Assembly: GCA_020073385.1 (NCBI GenBank)
Contig: JAIQFH010000025.1
Location: 62,001-126,000 of the forward strand
Direction: 5' to 3'
DNA from: Terriglobia bacterium
Lineage (GTDB): Bacteria; Acidobacteriota; Terriglobia; Terriglobales; Acidobacteriaceae
Length of the DNA: 64,000 bases
Part shown: positions 48,439 through 57,682 of the stretch, one piece after another
Numbering within the stretch: the first letter of the stretch is position 1
Layout of the letters: every line of letters starts with the position of its first letter
Program-made: the position numbers and the translations under genes
The notes under the pieces: generated by a model
What the model was told of the DNA's origin: nothing
What the model saw: only the letters and a program-made list of their open reading frames with translations
The model's database searches: none

Positions 48439-50283
48439 CTATTCGCTCCCTAGCTCCTCCAGCACCGGCTCCCTCAACCCGCGAAGGCGCGGGCTTTTGC
48501 CTCCAAGCGTGAATATAGCAATCTCGTTAGTTCCCCTCTTCAGCCAAGGAGCGGGGACGTAAAGCGTCTGCTGCGGACCCACGTTCCAGAAGCGTCCCAC
48601 GGGATGACCGTTGATCCAGACAGCTCCCTTGCCCCAGCCGCGCGTATCTAGAAACGTGTCACCCACGTCCTGCAGATTGAAGTGACCCTGGTAAAAGGCA
48701 GGGCCAACCGTTTCTTTGCTGGGTTCCATGCCCGAGAAATCAAGGTTCGAGAGGTCGTCCATGGGCAAGGGATAGACTTGCCAGCCGGTGAGTTCGTGAC
48801 CGGCAAGCGTGACGGGACCGTTGATCCCCTGCCGCTCATTCCGCAGTTCCCCACTGAAATTGATGCGGCCGGTGCCTTCGACCAGAATGTCGATTTCGTC
48901 GTTGGCGTTGGCCTGCAGCTTGATACGATCCTGCTTTTTTCTGCGATCCGCTACGCCCACAAGCTTCCAGTTGAGATATACCCGGGCATAACTGCGCAGC
49001 GCGGGCAACACCAAGTCTCCCTCAGCCGCCGTTTTCAGCGTCGTTCGATAGAGGATGTATCCGTACGATTGGCCGAAAGTTTCCATGTTGCGCGGCTGGT
49101 CTACAGTCGACGCCTTCGAAAAGTCGAAGTTCCAAACGGGGGCCATCCTGTCGAGCGTAAACGCGGGTATTTCAATAACAGGAAGCGGCGCCGGTGGATC
49201 GGGGAACGCGACACCCGGGCGGTGTTTCGCGACGACCTCGCGGAAGGCATAAAACTTCTTCGTCAACGCGCCAGACTCGCTGACGGGCGAATCGTAGTCG
49301 TAGCTGGTGACATCGGGCTCGTAGTTCTTGTTGTCCCAGTTGGCGCCACTCATGAAGCCGAAGCTGGTCCCTCCATGAAACATGTACAGGTTGACCGAAT
49401 ATCCCTGGCTCAGCATCCAGTCAATTTCCTGCGCTTGCTGGTTGGCGTCGGTGGTGTGATGGCGTTCTCCCCAGTGATCGAACCATCCATCCCAATATTC
49501 GGCGTTGAGGACGGGACGTCCCGGACGGAATTTCTGCAGCTTGGGGATTTCCTTCTTGGCTTCGCCAGGGCCGAAGTTCACCGCGGCATGGACATCGGGC
49601 AGAGTGCCGGCTGCAAGTTCATCACCGCCATCGGCAGTAAATAAGAGCGAATCCGTGAAGCCTGCATTTTGCAGAGCGTCGTAAATCCGCGTCATGTATG
49701 CCTTGTCGCTGCCGAAGGAGCCATACTCGTTCTCGACCTGGACGGCCAGAATGGGTCCGCCACGCGCGAGTTGAAGAGGGGCAAGTTCCTGTCCGAGTCG
49801 CTTCAGCCAGCGTTCCGCCGGACCCATGAACTTCTCGTCGGTACTGCGGAGAACAATATTGGGATCGGCAAACAGCCACGCCGGAAAGCCGCCGAGATCC
49901 CACTCCGCGCAGGAGTACGGGCCGGGACGCAGAATCACGTAGAGTCCTTCTTCCTGCGCCATGCGTATGAATGCCCCGACGTCAAGCAACCCTGTGAAGT
50001 TGTAGACGCCCGGTTTGGGCTCGTGTGCATTCCAGAAAACGTAGGTGGAAATTGTGTTTAGGCCCATGGCCCGCGCCTTTTTCAGACGGTCGCGCCAGTA
50101 TTCGCGCGGGATGCGAGCGTAGTGCATCTCGCCAGAGATGATCTGGAAGGGCTTGCCGTCGAGTACAAAGTGATCGCCTTCGATGCCGAACTTATGGGCA
50201 CCCAAGGGCGTCGAATCTTGCGCGGATGCCAGACACCAGAAGAGAAATATGGCGCCGACCAGACTGAGAATTCGAGAGTTCAT
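48439..50283 (-). CDS. Exported GH35 beta-galactosidase
   Basis: A 614-residue glycoside hydrolase. ATG 50283 is chosen; the frame runs to GTG 50295 with the AAGGAG too close. A signal peptide (FLFWCLASA) precedes the TIM barrel. The acid/base glutamate is in QVENEYGSFG (Glu186), and the nucleophile is probably the glutamate in NAEYWDGWFDHW (about 262). The C-terminal part has a GH35 beta-sandwich/jelly roll (WINGHPVGRFWNVGPQ). It releases terminal beta-galactosyl residues from polysaccharides outside the cytoplasm. It is divergent from the S9 peptidase. Confidence 0.93.
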   Translation of the reverse strand: MNSRILSLVGAIFLFWCLASAQDSTPLGAHKFGIEGDHFVLDGKPFQIISGEMHYARIPREYWRDRLKKARAMGLNTISTYVFWNAHEPKPGVYNFTGLLDVGAFIRMAQEEGLYVILRPGPYSCAEWDLGGFPAWLFADPNIVLRSTDEKFMGPAERWLKRLGQELAPLQLARGGPILAVQVENEYGSFGSDKAYMTRIYDALQNAGFTDSLLFTADGGDELAAGTLPDVHAAVNFGPGEAKKEIPKLQKFRPGRPVLNAEYWDGWFDHWGERHHTTDANQQAQEIDWMLSQGYSVNLYMFHGGTSFGFMSGANWDNKNYEPDVTSYDYDSPVSESGALTKKFYAFREVVAKHRPGVAFPDPPAPLPVIEIPAFTLDRMAPVWNFDFSKASTVDQPRNMETFGQSYGYILYRTTLKTAAEGDLVLPALRSYARVYLNWKLVGVADRRKKQDRIKLQANANDEIDILVEGTGRINFSGELRNERQGINGPVTLAGHELTGWQVYPLPMDDLSNLDFSGMEPSKETVGPAFYQGHFNLQDVGDTFLDTRGWGKGAVWINGHPVGRFWNVGPQQTLYVPAPWLKRGTNEIAIFTLGGKSPRLRGLREPVLEELGSE

Positions 50284-50367
50284 AGATGATGTCACTCTCC
50301 TTGATGTGACCGAGCCCGACCTTCCTTGCTAGACTCTCTCTTCTACATCACTTTGCCAATTCACGCC

Positions 50368-52380
50368 ATGCGCACTGCGACTCTCTTTGCTATCGTCATC
50401 ATTGTGAGCTCGGTTGCCGAGATTTCTGCCCAGACCTCGCCTGCGCCAAAGGCGATTACCGATCCCAAGCAGATCGCCTCAAAGCCTAACGCTCAGGTCG
50501 ATCCGCGCAGCCTGACCATCGAGAAGCTCTATATGACGCGGCAGATCGGGCGTCCGACGTGGTCTTCCGACGGCAAGAGCATCGCCTTCATCTCGAACAT
50601 GAGCGGGCGGAGCAATCTATGGGTCGTTCCGGCCGAGGGCGGCTTCCCTACGCAGCTCACGGTCAGCGATCAGCGCCAGACCGCGCCGACGTGGTCGCCC
50701 GACGGCAAGTGGATTGCCTACGAATCTGATTACGATGGCGACGAGCAGTGGGACATCTTTCTCGTCTCTCCGAAGACGGGCAAGGTTGTGAATCTAACGC
50801 AGACGCGCGAGATTGCGGAGACCAGCCCGACGTGGTCGCCCGACGGGCGCTATCTCGCATACGAGGTGAAACCTAAGACCTCCGCGGCCGTCGAGATCGA
50901 TATCTATGACATGGTGATGCGGGAGGTGAAGCATCTCACGACCAACACGCCGCAGGACAAGCGGAACATGAATCCCATCTGGTCGAAAGATAGGGCGTAC
51001 ATTGTCTACACGCAGGAGCAGGCGAAGGGCACGGACTCGAACGTCTTCATCGCCCGCGTTGCCACAGGACAAAGCACACTGCTTACGCCTCACGAAGGAG
51101 AACAACTCTATTTCGCCAGTGATTTCTCCACGCGCGGCATGTTCGACGCGCAGACCGTGCTACTTACCTCAAACGCGGAAAACGGTTACGACAACATCGG
51201 TCTCCTGCTGGTCGGCACGAGGGGTGATCCGCATCCGAGCGCAATCAAGTGGCTCACGAAAGATAAGTGGGAAATCCGCGGCCACGAATTCTCCCCCGAC
51301 GGCAAGCACATCACCTTCAGCGCCAACGTCGACGGAAACGAAGACATATACCTCTACGATCTTGTCACGGGCAAATCGACTGCGCTTCCGATTCCTAAAG
51401 GCGTAAATGCACCTACCGGTGGGCACTCTGCCTTCAGCGCCGACGGTTCCCGGCTTCTCTACTATCACAACGGGCCAACCGCGCCCGGCGATCTCTGGGT
51501 CTATCACCTGGCCAGCGGTAAGTCGCAGCAGATCACTCATTCACTCGTTGGCGGCATTCGCTCCGAAGATATGGTCGAGCCTTATCTCGTTCACTATCCA
51601 AGCCGCGACGGTAAGTGGACCATCTCCGCGTTCCTCTATGTGCCGTTCAACATGGCGCGCAATGGGCAGAATGCGGCCATCGTCTACATCCATGGCGGCC
51701 CGACGTCGCAGACCATGAATTCCTTCAACCGCTTCGTGCAGTTCGCCGTGAATCAGGGATACATGGTGCTGGCACCCAACTACCGCGGGTCAACGGGATA
51801 CGGCAAGGAATTTCAACAGGCGAATCTGTTCGACATGGGCGGGGGCGATCTGCAGGACGTGCTGGCTGGCGTGGATTGGATCAAGCAAACCGGCCATCTC
51901 GATCCCAAGAAGATTGCAGTCATGGGAGGTAGCTATGGCGGCTACCTGAGCATGATGGCTGTCACCAAGGCACCCGATGTCTGGGCCGCGGGTGTTCCCA
52001 TCGTCCCCTTCGTCAACTGGTTCACCGAAATCGAGAATGAAGATCCGGTGCTGCGCGAGAGCGATCTTGCCACCATGGGCGATCCGGTCAAGAACAAGGC
52101 ACTCTACGAAGACCGTTCGCCCATTAACTTCATCGATCAGATCAAAGCCCCGCTGCTGCTGCTCGCCGGCGGACACGATCCACGCTGCCCGAAATCGGAA
52201 ACGCAGCAGGTGGTCGATGCCATTAAGAAGCGCGGCGGAACCGTCGACTACAAGGTCTATGAGAACGAGGGCCACGGCTTCGCCCGCGTTGAGAACCAGA
52301 TCGATGCCTACAAGCGTGTCGCCGACTTCCTGCTGGCGCACGTGGTTCCCGCTGACTGCAGTTGCTCGCTCAACGAATAG
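50368..52380 (+). CDS. Exported S9-family prolyl-oligopeptidase-type peptidase
   Basis: About 670 residues from ATG 50368 (the open frame reaches TTG 50326). A signal peptide (IVIIVSSVAEISAQ) is followed by a PD40/WD40-like beta-propeller (about 60-420, repeated TWSPDGKWIAY and SPTWSPDGRYLAYE) and an alpha/beta-hydrolase domain. The catalytic triad is visible: Ser522 (MGGSYGGYLS), Asp604 (GGHDPRCP) and His636 (NEGHGFARVEN). It cleaves oligopeptides (S9C/acylaminoacyl-peptidase type). A repeat-rich region follows the stop. Confidence 0.94.
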   Translation: MRTATLFAIVIIVSSVAEISAQTSPAPKAITDPKQIASKPNAQVDPRSLTIEKLYMTRQIGRPTWSSDGKSIAFISNMSGRSNLWVVPAEGGFPTQLTVSDQRQTAPTWSPDGKWIAYESDYDGDEQWDIFLVSPKTGKVVNLTQTREIAETSPTWSPDGRYLAYEVKPKTSAAVEIDIYDMVMREVKHLTTNTPQDKRNMNPIWSKDRAYIVYTQEQAKGTDSNVFIARVATGQSTLLTPHEGEQLYFASDFSTRGMFDAQTVLLTSNAENGYDNIGLLLVGTRGDPHPSAIKWLTKDKWEIRGHEFSPDGKHITFSANVDGNEDIYLYDLVTGKSTALPIPKGVNAPTGGHSAFSADGSRLLYYHNGPTAPGDLWVYHLASGKSQQITHSLVGGIRSEDMVEPYLVHYPSRDGKWTISAFLYVPFNMARNGQNAAIVYIHGGPTSQTMNSFNRFVQFAVNQGYMVLAPNYRGSTGYGKEFQQANLFDMGGGDLQDVLAGVDWIKQTGHLDPKKIAVMGGSYGGYLSMMAVTKAPDVWAAGVPIVPFVNWFTEIENEDPVLRESDLATMGDPVKNKALYEDRSPINFIDQIKAPLLLLAGGHDPRCPKSETQQVVDAIKKRGGTVDYKVYENEGHGFARVENQIDAYKRVADFLLAHVVPADCSCSLNE

Positions 52381-52703
52381 ACCTGTCATCGATGCGACGT
52401 TCTCTGCGTTCTCCGCGCGGTATTTCTCAGCGTCCTCTGCGGTAACAGCTTTTACCGCGGAGTTCGCAGAGAACTGCCGCAGAGAACGCAGAGCTATGAA
52501 TGGGCTCCGACAAACGCAACTCGGGATTAATCCTTCTCATTCGTTACGGTGGTCACGACGTGTCGTTTTTCACAGCTCGACTGTCGTGAACTTCGTGTAG
52601 ACTCCCTCCACCGCAAGAAACCAATTCCTTCCTGAAAGACCGTCGTGCATCTGTGTCGTGCGGACGGAGCAAGCGCAAGAAATAAATTTGAGGGGCGTTT
52701 TAC
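52381..52703. repeat. Inverted CTCTGCG/CAGCGG repeat (copy 5) and promoter region
   Basis: A 323-base stretch holding GTTCTCTGCGTTCTCCGCGC ... GCGTCCTCTGCGG and its complement CCGCGGAGTTCGCAGAGAAC ... GCAGAGAACGCAGAG (about 52400-52495), which pair over some 40 bases. The rest of the gap should hold the promoter of the phosphoesterase gene. No gene was seen. Confidence 0.65.
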
Positions 52704-54233
52704 ATGACTTTGCACAATGCAGGGAGAAGTGTGCTCGCAGCCGCAGCACTGGTGTGCTTCGTCGCAGCAGCATTCGCGCAAGTCCCAACATCCAAGCACG
52801 TCATCCTGGTGATCAATGAGAACACCAGCTACAACAATGTCATGGCCAACATGCCCTGGCTCACCGGCGAGGGCAATACTCATGGCTACGCCACAAACTA
52901 TCAGTCCGACAACGGCGGCTCGCTCATGGACTATCTCTGGCTCGCTTCCGGCAGCTGCCATTCGAAGGCCAACTGCACGCTGCCCTCGGGCACGCACGAT
53001 TTCAACTGCAACGGAAACGATTGCTATTATCCCGGGACAGCTAAAACCGACCCGATTACCGACAACAACATTTTCCGCGAGATGAACAATCACGGAATTT
53101 CGTGGAAGGTCTATGCGCAGTCGTACGCTGCGGCCGGGGGAACTCCCACCACTCCCGACAATCACAACGGTACCGCTTACTATCGCCGCCATAACGGGGC
53201 GACGTGGTACAGCGACATCCTGAACAACACCAACGGATCGGCGAACCGTATTGTCGATCTCTCGCAGCTTGCCACCGATCTTGGGAAAGGCGCCCTCCCC
53301 CGCTTCATGATCATCGTGCCTGACGGAAATCATGACGCGCACGATTGCCCGGTCGGCATGTCGAGTTGCACCACCGGACAAAAACTGGCGGCTGTTGATG
53401 CCTTCCTGAGCAGCACCCTGGGCCCGATCCTTGCCACGCCGGACTTTCAGGCCGGAGGCGACGGATTAGCAATCGTCACCTTCGACGAATGCGGAGGCGG
53501 CACCAACGCTGGTTGCGGTGCGGCGGTCTATACGGCGCTGATCGGACCGAAAGTGACGCCGCACACGGTTTCCGGAACATCGTACAAACACGAAAATGCG
53601 CTACGCACTATGCTCGATAGCCTTGGAATCCGAAGCTATCCCGGCGCTTCCGCCACGGCCTCGGACATGTCTGACTTCTTCAGCGCCGGAGGAATCAAAC
53701 CGCATGTTATCGTCAGCGATCCCGTAAGCGGCTCGACGATGATCTCTCCCGTGCCCATCCAAGCCACGGCGGATCCCAGCCTCGGCCACTCCATTTCAGG
53801 ATGGTGGATCTATGTCGACAACGCAGGCGTATATAGCGGCGGCGCAGTCCCAACCATCAACCCTAAAGTCGCCATAAGCACGGGGACGCACAAACTCGTG
53901 GTTCGTGCCTGGGATAGCTCCGGAAACTTCGGCGATCAGACGCTTAACATTTCCGTAAATGCAACCAAACCGTCGGTGACGATCTCAGCGCCTTCGAATA
54001 ACGCTACGGTCGGTTCGCCCGTCAATCTGCAAGCATCGGCTACGCCTTCCAGTGGACAAACAATCACGGGATGGTGGGTCTACGTGGATAGCAAGGCAAC
54101 TTACAGCGGCGGCGCTAATAAGTCGATCAACACCAATCTGAAGATGTCAGCCGGCACGCACAAAGTTCTAGTCCGCGTGTGGGATTCATCGGGGAACTAT
54201 GGCAATCGCACGATCACCGTAAAGGTCCCATGA
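52704..54233 (+). CDS. Exported phosphoesterase with two Ig-like C-terminal repeats
   Basis: A 509-residue protein. A signal peptide (LAAAALVCFVAAAFA) is followed by a phosphoesterase-family domain (about 30-340: HVILVINENTSYNN and FDECGGGTNAGCG, and a cysteine-rich insertion, residues 93-112). Two copies of a roughly 85-residue Ig-like repeat follow (about 345-420 and 425-509), each with GWW(I/V)YVD and GTHK(L/V)(V/L)VR(A/V)WDSSGN. The repeat is common in acidobacterial surface proteins. It is larger than the relative at 6069-6989 and has no lipobox. Confidence 0.88.
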   Translation: MTLHNAGRSVLAAAALVCFVAAAFAQVPTSKHVILVINENTSYNNVMANMPWLTGEGNTHGYATNYQSDNGGSLMDYLWLASGSCHSKANCTLPSGTHDFNCNGNDCYYPGTAKTDPITDNNIFREMNNHGISWKVYAQSYAAAGGTPTTPDNHNGTAYYRRHNGATWYSDILNNTNGSANRIVDLSQLATDLGKGALPRFMIIVPDGNHDAHDCPVGMSSCTTGQKLAAVDAFLSSTLGPILATPDFQAGGDGLAIVTFDECGGGTNAGCGAAVYTALIGPKVTPHTVSGTSYKHENALRTMLDSLGIRSYPGASATASDMSDFFSAGGIKPHVIVSDPVSGSTMISPVPIQATADPSLGHSISGWWIYVDNAGVYSGGAVPTINPKVAISTGTHKLVVRAWDSSGNFGDQTLNISVNATKPSVTISAPSNNATVGSPVNLQASATPSSGQTITGWWVYVDSKATYSGGANKSINTNLKMSAGTHKVLVRVWDSSGNYGNRTITVKVP

Positions 54234-54447
54234 GCTTTGGCCGATATCCGCTGGGCTGTCGTGGCGCCTCTGGCCTCCGCGCGGCCCAAGCTTGCGATCG
54301 CGGTAGCCGTCTCTCTCCGCGCGGCTACTGCGGCCAGATTCAGTGGCGGGTTCGGGTACGGCTGGGCTTCATTATTAGGACCCGAGGTTCAGTCCGCCGG
54401 GCGTCCAATCGAAATTAATCTATAGGAGGGATTCAGAAATCAAGAAT

Positions 54448-54475
54448 GTAGCGCCGGCGTCCCCGCCGGCGCTAC
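54448..54475. repeat. GTAGCGCCGGC palindrome
   Basis: GTAGCGCCGGC (54448-54458) and GCCGGCGCTAC (54465-54475), an 11-bp perfect stem with a six-base loop, resembling the GTAG-led first hairpin of the E elements with a different core. It lies nine bases before the C45 hydrolase stop. Confidence 0.7.
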
Positions 54476-54483
54476 GGGATGAC

Positions 54484-55908
54484 TTATTGCTGCTTCTGCC
54501 CCGAGGTGAACACCGTCCAGGGCCCCGCCTTCATATCCCGCAGCAGGGGCTTCTGCCACGAATACTCCGGATGGTGCTCGAGGAAAGGTTCGGCCAGGAA
54601 GTCCGCTCCACAGGGATGACCCGCCCGGGCCACGAAGCTCATCTTTGCTGCCATCGAACTGTCGGCCGCTTTGCCCTGCACAGCACCGCCCGGGTTGTAT
54701 GCGCCCCACTCCCATTCCTTCACGCCTCGCGGAGAACTGTCGACGTGTCCGCACAGCCCGCGTTCATTCGCCTGATTTTTCTTTTCGAAGGTATCGACGT
54801 GATCCGACAAGAACTGCTGCGCCATCGTGACGTCAATCTTCCCTTTCGCTTCTTTCATCAATTCTTCCCAGCGCGCGTGCCGGGCGTTGGGAGATGACGA
54901 AGTGTCATTCGAATCGAAGCTTGTCTCTTCTTTAATCACCTTCGGATCGCGCGCAAAATTTGAACTGACGAAATATCCATCCTTTGTTCGCCATAGCGGC
55001 GTATTCTTCAACCCTAATTCCAGGTAGGCGATCTCTCCAGTTTTGCGGTCGCCAATCAGCCAGTCATTCGCGTAACCGCCGTTGTTCCCTTCTTTAATGA
55101 TGCGCACATAATCGTCGATGCTGTTGGCGTACTGCAGAGCCTTGCGGGCGCGCATGAATTCCGGCTTTCCGTTGGGATCCCATCCCTCGAACTGAGTGAT
55201 CGTCGTCTCAGTAATCATCATCCCGGCCGAGTTCACGCCGAAGTCGTCGTCGCTGGCGATCACCCCGGGAAACCCGTCCATCAAGATGCGGTTCCCATGC
55301 TCCGGTTGGATGTCCAAGATGATCACCCAGCGCTCGCCCGCCAGATAGCTCGTCCAGTTGTTGTGGGCGATGACGATCTGGTGGTCCTTCGTCATGCCGC
55401 CCGTCGCGATGAACGCGCTGCAATTTCCCGGGGCCTTCAGCTTGGGATTCTCCGCCGACTTGTTCTGCTTGTTCAGCCACGGCAGATAGTAGTCCGGTAC
55501 TTCCTCAAATGCGTTGAGCGCGACGATGTCCCATACATCCAGGTCCACGCCGTGCGCCTTCACGCCATCGGCAATGCCCTGCAATTCCTGCTGGTACTCG
55601 GCATCGATGTGGGGCCAGAGCATCTGGCGCGCGGTGGTGCGAAAGAATTCCCAATAGCGCTGCGACTGATGCGTGTCGAACAGCTTGATGGCCTCGAAGG
55701 CATCTTGAATTTCCGGGGCAAGCAAATATCCGTGCTGATAGCCGATGTCCGACGGCGATCCTTCCAGATGAACGTACGTCCATCCGCCCTGCTGAAAGCG
55801 ATACGCCTTCTCAAGGCGGGCATCAGGCCGAGTGGCTGCCATCGCAGCGCCCGTTATCATCAGTGCAACGCCCACAATGAATCCATGACGCAAGAATCTG
55901 TTTCCCAT
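54484..55908 (-). CDS. C45/phospholipase-B-like N-terminal nucleophile hydrolase, exported
   Basis: A 474-residue protein. A signal peptide (VGVALMITGAAMA) precedes an Ntn-hydrolase domain: the candidate nucleophile cysteine in PGNCSAFIATGGMT (about 172), then DHQIVIAHNNW (about 185) and MDGFPGVIASDDDFGVNSAG (about 211-230). It resembles the phospholipase B-like/acyl-coenzyme A:6-aminopenicillanic-acid acyl-transferase (C45) families, which self-process to expose the cysteine. It probably cleaves an amide or ester of a lipid or acyl-amino acid. GAGGCGATC precedes ATG 55908. Confidence 0.8.
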   Translation of the reverse strand: MGNRFLRHGFIVGVALMITGAAMAATRPDARLEKAYRFQQGGWTYVHLEGSPSDIGYQHGYLLAPEIQDAFEAIKLFDTHQSQRYWEFFRTTARQMLWPHIDAEYQQELQGIADGVKAHGVDLDVWDIVALNAFEEVPDYYLPWLNKQNKSAENPKLKAPGNCSAFIATGGMTKDHQIVIAHNNWTSYLAGERWVIILDIQPEHGNRILMDGFPGVIASDDDFGVNSAGMMITETTITQFEGWDPNGKPEFMRARKALQYANSIDDYVRIIKEGNNGGYANDWLIGDRKTGEIAYLELGLKNTPLWRTKDGYFVSSNFARDPKVIKEETSFDSNDTSSSPNARHARWEELMKEAKGKIDVTMAQQFLSDHVDTFEKKNQANERGLCGHVDSSPRGVKEWEWGAYNPGGAVQGKAADSSMAAKMSFVARAGHPCGADFLAEPFLEHHPEYSWQKPLLRDMKAGPWTVFTSGQKQQ

Positions 55909-56124
55909 GATCGCCTCAGTAGCTGTTGTATATGCCGCAACATTCTAGCTGATATCCGAGCAGGTCAGCCCAGACAGACTCTCGTCATTCCGAGCAAAGC
56001 GAGGAATCTGCTCTCGCTGGCAGTCGGGATGCTGCACGGGACAGCGGATTCCTCACGGCTGCGCCGCTCGGAATGACAAGGGCTATTAAGCGCTAGTTAG
56101 CCGTAGTGACAAGTCACCCCGGAC
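55909..56124. repeat. ATTCCGAGC palindromic repeat
   Basis: GTCATTCCGAGC (55984-55995) recurs inverted as GCTCGGAATGAC (56066-56077), a 12-bp perfect arm around an 70-base interval that includes GAGGAATCTGCT and AGCGGATTCCTC (another inverted pair). It is a nested dispersed repeat of the CATTCCGAGC type. Confidence 0.75.
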
Positions 56125-56442
56125 TCAGATATCCGTCCGCTGTTCTGGATGACGGCTGAGGTACCAGCACGGCAGCATCCCTGAATGCGGAAACAGCGCC
56201 TTCACGCAGGTCTCAGGCGCGGGCGGATCGAAGATGAATTGTGTCTTCCCATTCTTCTGCTGCACGGCGTAGGAATGACTCACCACCACCGTGCCATAGG
56301 GATTGCGCTGGGCAGCCACCCGCAGACGAAACACGCCGAAGTCGACTCCGAAGGTCAGAATGGCCGTCCCCAGCACGAAGACAACCGTGCCCAGAAAGAT
56401 CCGCCTCAGCCGCTCCCTGAGTTTGGCCGCTGTCAGCGCCAC
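56125..56442 (-). CDS. Small single-pass membrane protein
   Basis: A 105-residue protein from GTG 56442, with CAAGGCCCC just upstream; the longer frame has no better start. One transmembrane helix (about 16-36, IFLGTVVFVLGTAILTFGVD) is followed by a short extracytoplasmic domain with two cysteines. I do not recognise the family. It is divergent from the RsbW gene. Confidence 0.65.
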   Translation of the reverse strand: MALTAAKLRERLRRIFLGTVVFVLGTAILTFGVDFGVFRLRVAAQRNPYGTVVVSHSYAVQQKNGKTQFIFDPPAPETCVKALFPHSGMLPCWYLSRHPEQRTDI

Positions 56443-56675
56443 GGGGCCTTGATTATAAGCCCACAATAACTGCAAGGCGCCGCAGCAATCCGCCGGGCTG
56501 CGCACCCGGCAGTGTTCGCGCGCACCCTCATTTCTCTTGACCGGCATCGTTGACAATTCGCTTTCCGACAGGCAAACTACCGCATTCGCCGGGAATCTCA
56601 TCTGGCGATTGTCTGGAGATGGGATTGGCGGGCTTTTCTCCCCTCCCAGTCGTATACTCGTAGTTCACTTCGTCC

Positions 56676-57128
56676 ATGGCCATGACCGAGCAACGGGTGT
56701 CTTATACGCTCGACTCCTCGTTGGAGACGATTGACAACGCTGAAGAGAAAGCGACCCGTATCGCCACCGAGTTGGGATTTGGCGACGACGAAGTCATGCA
56801 GATTTCTATGGCGGTGCGCGAAGGCGCAGTCAATGCCGTACTGCACGGCAACGCCTATGCCCCGGACAAGAAAGTGACCCTCGCCTTCGAACGCACCGGC
56901 AGCGAATTAGTCATTACCATCCGCGACCAGGGCAAAGGGATGGACCTGAGCAAGATTCCTAACCCTCTGGCGCCGGAAAATCTGCTCAAGACTTCCGGGC
57001 GCGGCATTTTTCTTATGCGCTCGTTTATGGATGTGGTCGAAATTCGCCCGTCCTCGACGGGCACCGAACTCAAATTGATCAAGCACGTCCACGGGCCAAC
57101 CGCGGGCGGCAAGGAGGCTTCCCAGTGA
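56676..57128 (+). CDS. rsbW: Anti-sigma factor/serine-protein kinase of the RsbW/SpoIIAB type
   Basis: A 150-residue GHKL ATPase. The N box is REGAVNAVLHGN (48-59), the G1 box DQGKGMD (about 87-93) and the G2 region GRGIFLMR (about 109-116). In partner switching it binds a sigma factor and phosphorylates the RsbV-type antagonist on serine. The STAS partner overlaps its stop by four bases. Neither a sigma factor nor a dedicated phosphatase is adjacent; the REC-PP2C protein at 40355 could supply the phosphatase, which is inference. Start ATG 56676 or 56682. Confidence 0.93.
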   Translation: MAMTEQRVSYTLDSSLETIDNAEEKATRIATELGFGDDEVMQISMAVREGAVNAVLHGNAYAPDKKVTLAFERTGSELVITIRDQGKGMDLSKIPNPLAPENLLKTSGRGIFLMRSFMDVVEIRPSSTGTELKLIKHVHGPTAGGKEASQ

Positions 57129-57469
57129 CAATGAAGGTTGGTAGTCGGCAGGTCGACGGGGTCACCATTGTGGACTGCAGCGGTCGCATCACGCTCGGCG
57201 AAGGCAGCGTCATTCTTCGCGACACAGTCCGCGACCTGCTCTCGAAAGGCAACAAGAAGATCGTGCTGAACCTGGCCGACGTGAACTACATCGACAGCTC
57301 AGGCATCGGCGAACTGGTCAGCGCCTTCACCACCACCAAGAACCAGGGTGGCGAACTGAAGCTGCTGAACCTCACCAAGAAGGTCAACGATCTGCTCCAG
57401 ATCACCAAGCTATACACGGTGTTCGATGTGAAGGACGACGAAGCCTCCGCCGTGAAATCTTTCAAGTAA
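57125..57469 (+). CDS. rsbV: STAS-domain anti-sigma factor antagonist (RsbV-like)
   Basis: A 114-residue STAS protein from GTG 57125, with AAGGAGG seven bases upstream. The phosphorylated serine is in YIDSSGIGELV (Ser58). Unphosphorylated protein binds RsbW and frees the sigma factor. It overlaps rsbW by GTGA (57125-57128), so the two are coupled. A CCCC-type palindrome follows the stop by 21 bases. Confidence 0.94.
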   Translation: MTMKVGSRQVDGVTIVDCSGRITLGEGSVILRDTVRDLLSKGNKKIVLNLADVNYIDSSGIGELVSAFTTTKNQGGELKLLNLTKKVNDLLQITKLYTVFDVKDDEASAVKSFK

Positions 57470-57490
57470 AACTCGAATTCTGGTTTGGGA

Positions 57491-57526
57491 CCCCATTTCT
57501 CGCGAGTGTAAGCGCGAGAAATGGGG
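57491..57526. repeat. CCCCATTTCTCGCG palindrome (family B)
   Basis: CCCCATTTCTCGCG (57491-57504) and CGCGAGAAATGGGG (57513-57526), a 14-bp perfect stem with an eight-base loop. It is related to the palindrome inside the GT2 gene (59618-59650). There is no T tract, so it is not a standard terminator, although it lies just downstream of rsbV. Confidence 0.8.
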
Positions 57527-57682
57527 AACTTCAGAATCGTTGATTTTTGCTTGTTACTTGTTCATTGAAAAGCCAAAAGCGTCCGCTATCGGCTGCCTCA
57601 TTCGTTCCATTCCGGAACGGTCCCCGAAATAAATTCTGCCTCATCACAGACTGCCTCTGCGCGTGATTCCTAGAATAACCGT

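Noticed and set aside
54234-54447. Small alanine-rich frame after the phosphoesterase
   Set aside because: It has no ribosome site, and composition is that of noncoding G+C-rich sequence.
57491-57526. Terminator of the rsbW-rsbV operon
   Set aside because: The stem is perfect, but no T tract follows, and the same sequence family occurs inside a coding gene.
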